Assembly (NCBI GenBank): GCA_963716085.1
Contig: OY970288.1
Span: forward strand, 4,154,001-4,218,000
Length of the DNA stretch: 64,000 bases
Source of the DNA: Persicitalea sp963716085
GTDB taxonomy: Bacteria; Bacteroidota; Bacteroidia; Cytophagales; Spirosomataceae
Direction: 5' to 3'
Within the stretch, counting starts at the first letter, position 1. Each line of letters opens with the position of its first letter. The notes under the pieces were generated by a model, which had not been told where the DNA came from, searched no databases, and saw only the letters and a list, made by a program, of their open reading frames with translations. Position numbers and translations under genes: made by a program. Shown piece after piece: positions 59,523 to 64,000 of this stretch.

Positions 59523-61184
59523 TTACTCTTTCTTCACCCGCACCACGCCCTGATGATTCAGCGCGTCAACGCCGCGAATCAGATAGATGCCCGTGGGCAA
59601 ACTACCCAGACGGAACTGCACTTCGTTCAAGCCCTCGATCAGGTTCTGTTTCCGTGACTTCATCACCCGCCCTGACACATCAAGTACTTCGAAAGTACCC
59701 TGCCCCGCCGAGGGCGAAAGTACCTCCACCGTCACGGCGTCCTGCACGGGATTAGGGTAGGCTTTCAGAGAGAGTTGCAGGGGTAGTTCACTGCTTTCTG
59801 GCACGCCAAGCCGCGCGGCATTATTAGTTCCGCAGCCGCCGATGGTAGCACCGAGCCGCAAGTACCTTTTGGCGATTTTGTTCGAGACGCACTGCGTCAC
59901 GCCGTAGTAGCAGATTTCCACTTTGTTGAGCTTGTTGCCGCAGCGCACGTCCTGGACGTTGACGGTGACCTCCGTCGGCGCCGAAGCGCAGCCGTTGGCC
60001 TCGGTGGCCGTCACGGTGTATGTCGTGGTGCTTTCGGGGCAGAGCCGCTGGCTGGCCTTGTCGCCGATTTCGTCGCTGTTTATTTTCCAGGAATAGGTGA
60101 AGGGGGCCGTGCCGCCGCTGGTGCTGGCCGTCAGCGTGGTGCAGTTGTCGCCATCCTTGAAGCCGAAGACGACCGAGGTGGCCCCGCTGACTCCGACGGC
60201 GGGGCAAGAGGGCGCGAACTTCTGGATGCGGTGGTTGCCAAAGTCGGCCACGAAGACGTTCCCCGCCCCGTCCACGAACACCCCGTAGGGAAAAGCAAGC
60301 TGGCTGGCCGCCGAACCCTGGCCGTTGCCCCCGGCCACGGTGACTCCGCTAGTCGTGCCGGGCGCGAACTTCTGGATGCGGTGGTTGCCCTGGTCGGCCA
60401 CGAAGACGTTTCCCGCCCCGTCCACGAACACCCCGGTGGGAGCATTAAGCTGGTTGGCCGCCGGGCCGACGCCGTTGCCCCCGGCCACGGTGACCCCGCT
60501 GGTCGAGCCGGGCGCGAACTTCTGGATGCGGTGGTTGCCAAAGTCGGCCACGAAGACGTTGCCCGCCCCGTCCACGAACACCCCGGTGGGAGAATCAAGC
60601 TGGCTGGCCGCCGAACCCTGGCCGTTGCCCCCGGCCACGGTGACCCCGCTGGTCGAGCCGGGCGCGAACTTCTGGATGCGGTGGTTATTCCTGTCGGAAA
60701 CGAAGAGATTCCCCGCCCCGTCCACGAACACCCCGAAGGGAGAACTAAGCTGGTTGGCCGCCGGGCCGTTGCCTTCGCCCCCGGCCACGGTGACGCCGAC
60801 GGTCGTGCCGGGCGCGAACTTCTGGATGCGGTCGTTGAAAAAGTCGGCCACGAAGACGTTGCCCGCCCCGTCCACGAACACCCCGGTGGGAGCATTAAGC
60901 TGGTTGGCCGCCGAGCCCGGGCCGTTGCCCCCGGCCACGGTGAGTCCGCTGGTCGAGCCGGGCGCGAACTTCTGGATGCGGTGGTTGAACTGGTCGGCCA
61001 CGAAGACGTTGCCCGCCCCGTCTACGAACACCCCGGTAGAAAAATAAAACTGGTTGGCCGCCGGGCCGACGCCGTTGCCCCCGGCCACGGTGACCCCGTC
61101 GGGTCCCTGGGCGAGGGACAGCAGCGGCAGGCAGGCTAGTAGTAGGAAAAGGCATTGCTTTTTCATTTGCGAAACATTTTTCAT
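59523..61184 (-). CDS. T9SS-secreted NHL-repeat protein
   Basis: A 553-residue secreted protein starting MKNVSQMKKQCLFLLLACLP; MKKQ at residue 7 is an alternative start. Residues about 30-335 are six NHL repeats of 50 residues (150 bp), extremely similar to one another (GVFVDGAGNVFVADFGNHRI type). The shared C-terminal cassette follows: VVFGFKDGDNCTTLTASTSG, a Cys module with KLNKVEICYYGVTQCVSNKI, and the T9SS domain (FPNP-like YPNPVQDAVTVEVL, GIYLIRGVDALNHQGVVRVK). It is 45 bases downstream of the beta-helix protein, in the same transcript. The NHL repeats resemble those at 45790-48273 but the repeat consensus differs (VDGAGN against VDASGN). Confidence 0.88.
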   Translation of the reverse strand: MKNVSQMKKQCLFLLLACLPLLSLAQGPDGVTVAGGNGVGPAANQFYFSTGVFVDGAGNVFVADQFNHRIQKFAPGSTSGLTVAGGNGPGSAANQLNAPTGVFVDGAGNVFVADFFNDRIQKFAPGTTVGVTVAGGEGNGPAANQLSSPFGVFVDGAGNLFVSDRNNHRIQKFAPGSTSGVTVAGGNGQGSAASQLDSPTGVFVDGAGNVFVADFGNHRIQKFAPGSTSGVTVAGGNGVGPAANQLNAPTGVFVDGAGNVFVADQGNHRIQKFAPGTTSGVTVAGGNGQGSAASQLAFPYGVFVDGAGNVFVADFGNHRIQKFAPSCPAVGVSGATSVVFGFKDGDNCTTLTASTSGGTAPFTYSWKINSDEIGDKASQRLCPESTTTYTVTATEANGCASAPTEVTVNVQDVRCGNKLNKVEICYYGVTQCVSNKIAKRYLRLGATIGGCGTNNAARLGVPESSELPLQLSLKAYPNPVQDAVTVEVLSPSAGQGTFEVLDVSGRVMKSRKQNLIEGLNEVQFRLGSLPTGIYLIRGVDALNHQGVVRVKKE

Positions 61185-61229
61185 GCGTGAAACATTGGGT
61201 TTGGTTGAAAAACTAAGGGAAAACGAAAT

Positions 61230-63311
61230 TTATTCCTTGCCGACCTTGACCACGCCCCGCCGACCGAGCGCGTCCACGGCTTTGATCAAATAGATGCCCG
61301 TCGGCAAGCCGCCCAGGCGCAACTCGACCTCGTTCAGCCCTTCTTGCAGGTACGCCGTGCGCGACTGCCGCGCCACGCCCGTCAGGTCGAGCACCTCGAA
61401 GGTACTTTGCCCCGCAGAGGGCGCAAGCACCTCCACCGTCACGGCGTCCCGCACGGGGTTGGGGTAGGCTTTCAGCGAAAGGCCCAAAGGCGCTTCGGCG
61501 CTTTCCGCCACGCCAATCCGCGCGTTGCCCGTCCCGCAGCCGCCCGGTTTGGCGCCGAGCCTCAGGTAGCGGGCGGCGATTTTCTCGCTCACGCACTGCG
61601 TCACGCCGTAGTAGCAGATCGTCACGTTCTGGCTCCTGTTGCCGCAGCGCACGTCCTGCACGCTGACGGTGACCTCCGTCGGCGCCGAAGCGCAGCCGCT
61701 GGCGTCGGTCGCGGTTACGGTGTAGGTCGTGGTGCTTTCGGGACAGAGCCGCTGGTCGGCCTTGTCGCCGATTTCGTCGCCGTTTATTTTCCAGGAATAG
61801 GTGAAGGGGGCCGTGCCGCCGCTGGCCGTTAGGGTGGTGCAGTTGTCGCCATCCTTGAAGCCGAAGACGACCGAGGTGGCCCCGCTGACCGCCACATCGA
61901 ACGGAGTGCAACGAAACTCGTAGGCACCCATGTCGATGCGGCCGCCCACCACGCGCGGGTTGCCCGCCAGGTCGGTCTGGGTGGTGTTGGCCGAGCTGAG
62001 GCCCGCGTCGATGGCGGGAGAGCCGGGCCGCAGCCTGGTGCTGGTCCCGGAGGCGAACGGGTTGACCGTGGTAGTGAGGTTGTCGGAACCCGTATAGTCG
62101 GTCTCCGTGGCCTCGAAGAGTGAGTAGCTGGCCTCGACGGTGCCGTCCTCATCATTGACGATGCTATTCTGCCCGCCGTTGCCGAATAGCACACAGTTGG
62201 TCAGCTTTTGGTAGCTGCGGTAATCATTATAAACTCCTCCTCCACTATTTGCCGAATTATCCTGGAACGAGCAGTTGGTCAGCGTCGAGCGGGTGTCATC
62301 ATTGTACACGCCCCCACCTCCGGAGACGGCCGAATTTCCCTGAAACGAGCAGTTAGTCAGTGTCGGGCGGCTGATGAAATTGTACACGCCTCCTCCCCTG
62401 TTTGCCGAATTCTCCTGAAACGAGCAGTTGGCCAGCGCCAGGCTGCTGCCGCGATTATACACGCCCCCTCCACTATTTGCCGAATTATCCTGGAACGAAC
62501 AGTTGGTCAGCGTCGGGCTACTGGTATCATTGTACACGCCTCCTCCCCTGTCTGCCGAATTCTCCTGAAACGAGCAGTTGGCCAGCGTCGGGCTACTGGT
62601 ATCATTGTACACGCCTCCTCCCCTGTCTGCCGAATTCTCCTGAAACGAGCAGTTGGCCAGCGTCGGGCTACTGGTATCATTGTACACGCCTCCACCCCAT
62701 GAGACGGCCGAATTTCCCTGGAAGGAGCAGTTGGCCAGCGTCGGGCTGCTACTCCGATTGTACATGCCCCCCCCGTAGTACTTCGGACCATCGTTGACGT
62801 CGGCGTTGCCGCCCGTGAGCGTGAAGCCGTCCAGCACCGCCGCCCCCGTCAGCCCGTTTTCATTGTTGAAAATAACGTGGTAGCTGTTGCCCGTCAGGGT
62901 GCCGTCGCCGTCGATGTCCCCGCTCAGCACCGTTCCGTTGGTGGCGGGGTTGGGGTCGCGCTGGCTGAGGGCCGTCTGCCCGCTGGTAAAGCCGCCGTAT
63001 ATTTTTACACCTTCCTTCATAATGAAAGAGACGTTGCGGTCGGAGGTGCTGGTCGTGGGCTTGTAGGTGCCTTGGGCCACCCAAATGTGGTCGCCGGAGT
63101 TGGCGGCATCGATAGCGGGTTGCAGCGTGGCGTAGGCGTTGGCCCAGGAGGCGCCGTTGCCCGCGCCGCCCGTCACGCTGGCGTTCACGTAGATCGTGGC
63201 GGCCAAGGTGGGCGTGGCCAGCAGCAGGGCCAAGGCCCAGAGCAAAGAACCGAAAAAGAGCGTCGGGCGGCACCGGATGGGCCGGGCCAGGGGAGGTAGA
63301 GAATTGTGCAT
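61230..63311 (-). CDS. T9SS-secreted right-handed parallel beta-helix protein
   Basis: A 693-residue secreted protein. After the signal region (about 1-38), ATIYVNASVTGGAGNGASWA with YATLQPAIDAANSGDHIWVA starts a beta-helix. Residues about 195-390 contain seven to eight repeats of 25 residues (75 bp), such as LANCSFQENSADRGGGVYND. They look like the repeats of chlamydial polymorphic outer-membrane proteins, and two neighbours are almost identical at the DNA level. The cassette follows (VVFGFKDGDNCTTLTASGG, DVRCGNRSQNVTICYYGVTQ, T9SS domain ending VVKVGKE). Direct repeats TATGTGCCA and TATTGTGCCA lie upstream of the start, after the partial regulator gene at the window edge. First gene of an operon with 59523-61184. 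Confidence 0.87.
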   Translation of the reverse strand: MHNSLPPLARPIRCRPTLFFGSLLWALALLLATPTLAATIYVNASVTGGAGNGASWANAYATLQPAIDAANSGDHIWVAQGTYKPTTSTSDRNVSFIMKEGVKIYGGFTSGQTALSQRDPNPATNGTVLSGDIDGDGTLTGNSYHVIFNNENGLTGAAVLDGFTLTGGNADVNDGPKYYGGGMYNRSSSPTLANCSFQGNSAVSWGGGVYNDTSSPTLANCSFQENSADRGGGVYNDTSSPTLANCSFQENSADRGGGVYNDTSSPTLTNCSFQDNSANSGGGVYNRGSSLALANCSFQENSANRGGGVYNFISRPTLTNCSFQGNSAVSGGGGVYNDDTRSTLTNCSFQDNSANSGGGVYNDYRSYQKLTNCVLFGNGGQNSIVNDEDGTVEASYSLFEATETDYTGSDNLTTTVNPFASGTSTRLRPGSPAIDAGLSSANTTQTDLAGNPRVVGGRIDMGAYEFRCTPFDVAVSGATSVVFGFKDGDNCTTLTASGGTAPFTYSWKINGDEIGDKADQRLCPESTTTYTVTATDASGCASAPTEVTVSVQDVRCGNRSQNVTICYYGVTQCVSEKIAARYLRLGAKPGGCGTGNARIGVAESAEAPLGLSLKAYPNPVRDAVTVEVLAPSAGQSTFEVLDLTGVARQSRTAYLQEGLNEVELRLGGLPTGIYLIKAVDALGRRGVVKVGKE

Positions 63312-63380
63312 GGGAAGCAGAGGTTGAGTGAGGAATCATTGCTGACAAAACTACCCTCTGCCCGCCCGCCGGCTGTCTCC

Positions 63381-63411
63381 GTATGTGCCAATCTTGTCCA
63401 CTATTGTGCCA
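63381..63411 (-). promoter_or_regulatory. Direct repeat pair at 21-bp spacing before the beta-helix adhesin
   Basis: GTATGTGCCA (63381-63390) and TATTGTGCCA (63402-63411) start 21 bases apart, 70 and 91 bases upstream of the start at 63311. These are the same distances as for the pair before the gene at 50619-52883. Confidence 0.6.
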
Positions 63412-63431
63412 AAATCGAGAAGGAGGAGGAA

Positions 63432-63500
63432 AGGAGGAGGGATGAAAGGAGATAGGAGGGCTGGCGCCAGCTTTCCTTTCCTCCTTTCATCCCTCCTCCT
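63432..63500. repeat. Long inverted repeat after the partial hybrid regulator
   Basis: A perfect 20-bp stem (AGGAGGAGGGATGAAAGGAG at 63432-63451 and its complement at 63481-63500) encloses a 29-base loop containing the palindrome GCTGGCGCCAGC (63460-63471). It lies 8 bases after the stop of the regulator gene on the minus strand and could be its terminator or an inserted palindromic repeat. Confidence 0.8.
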
Positions 63501-63508
63501 CTTTACCT

Positions 63509-64000
63509 TCAACCCCTCTGCTGAGCGATCCAGTCGCTGGGCGACATTCCCATTTGTTCGCTGAAACATTTGGAAAAATAGCTGCGCGTATCGAAACCGA
63601 CCTGGTAGGCGACTTCCGACACGCTGGCACCGGGTTGCCTAAGCAGCTTGGCGGCGCGGTGGATGCGGATGCTGCGGATAAACTCCGTGGTACTTTGGCC
63701 CGTGAGGGCTTTCAACTTGCGGTGCAGGTTGGAGCGGCTCACGTTCAGGGCGTCGCAGAGGTCGTCGAGGCCGAAGCCGCTGTCGCTGCCCTGCTCCTCC
63801 ACGGTGCGGATGGCCTTTTGGAGGAAATTTTCGTCGAGTGTCCCCGGCGATGCTTCCTGGCCGCTGCGGTCGTCGGGCGTGGCTTCGGTTACTTGCTGCC
63901 GATATTTCTGCCGCAGCGTTTCCCGCTGTTTGAGTAAGTTCTGTATCCGTACTTCCAGTTCGGCGCGTTCGAAGGGCTTGGTCAGGTAGTCGTCGGCCCC
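63509..64000 (-). CDS. Hybrid two-component AraC-type regulator, C-terminal part only
   Basis: The frame is open to the window edge, so only the last 163 or so residues are seen. The visible part starts with the end of a receiver domain (GADDYLTKPFERAELEVRIQ, with the conserved Lys). A linker and the AraC helix-turn-helix pair follow (LCDALNVSRSNLHRKLKALT, VSEVAYQVGFDTRSYFSKCF). By comparison with the protein at 53053-55935 it is probably a hybrid histidine kinase, but the sensor and kinase are outside the window. It lies directly upstream of the beta-helix/NHL adhesin operon on the same strand. Confidence 0.87.
   Translation of the reverse strand, partial: GADDYLTKPFERAELEVRIQNLLKQRETLRQKYRQQVTEATPDDRSGQEASPGTLDENFLQKAIRTVEEQGSDSGFGLDDLCDALNVSRSNLHRKLKALTGQSTTEFIRSIRIHRAAKLLRQPGASVSEVAYQVGFDTRSYFSKCFSEQMGMSPSDWIAQQRG

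Noticed and set aside
60231..61139. A 302-codon repetitive plus-strand frame
   Set aside because: It is the reverse of the NHL repeat array at 59523-61184. Its periodicity comes from the 150-bp repeats.

Overview
The window looks like a chromosomal piece of a GC-rich Bacteroidota, most likely Cytophagales (Spirosomataceae-like). The evidence is eight type IX secretion (T9SS) cargo proteins with C-terminal sorting domains, hybrid two-component regulators, LytTR regulators, SprB-type repeats, TAnnTTTG-type -7 promoter elements, and many short palindromic repeats. The taxonomic placement is inference from gene content. I saw no transposase gene, prophage, CRISPR array or rRNA. There is one tRNA, tRNA-Ser(UGA).

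Layout. 1-8.6 kb: a DUF3368/UPF0175 toxin-antitoxin-like pair lies between an M28 (glutamate carboxypeptidase-like) peptidase and the orphan 3' tip of a second copy of it. Then come a membrane LytTR regulator whose 5' end carries palindromic repeats, a lipoprotein fusing an intradiol-dioxygenase domain to a thioredoxin-like domain, and a CotH/lamin-tail secreted protein with another orphan paralogue 3' tip upstream. 8.6-23.5 kb: a membrane/HEAT/cNMP-binding protein followed by a Tat-exported PhoD phosphatase, a small conserved protein, an amidase, purL, tRNA-Ser, small stress-type proteins (CsbD) and an MscS channel. 23.7-30.7 kb: a catabolic cluster that would take L-rhamnose to pyruvate. It has the fused aldolase/dehydrogenase RhaEW, a DinB-like protein, L-rhamnose isomerase and the lactate oxidation complex LutABC; rhamnulokinase and a transporter are not in the window. 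30.8-36.4 kb: small secreted or stress-type proteins (VF530, EthD, two SnoaL-like, two unknowns of possible alpha/beta-barrel fold, TPR, an NAD-dependent epimerase). 36.7-40 kb: Uma2, a TPR histidine kinase, and a convergent LytTR response regulator.

40-64 kb is the most distinctive part: eight T9SS-secreted adhesin-like proteins on the minus strand. Their N-terminal architectures differ (glycine-rich, beta-solenoid, NHL propeller, SprB repeats, parallel beta-helix), but they share one C-terminal cassette of about 210 residues: an Ig-like domain, a four-cysteine module and a T9SS sorting domain. Two paralogous small secreted proteins that resemble a free-standing sorting-domain fold are interleaved with them, together with two hybrid histidine kinase/AraC regulators (one cut by the window edge).

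Six upstream regions in this array carry 9-10 bp direct repeats, two or three per site, spaced 20-21 bp (TATTGTGTCA, TATTGTTGCA, TATTTTACA and TATTGTGCCA variants). Two of these sites lie between a hybrid regulator gene and the adhesin gene that follows it. I read the region as a family of regulator-operator-surface-protein units that grew by segmental duplication and 3'-cassette exchange. The repeats, duplications and shared cassette are visible in the sequence; the regulatory link is inference.
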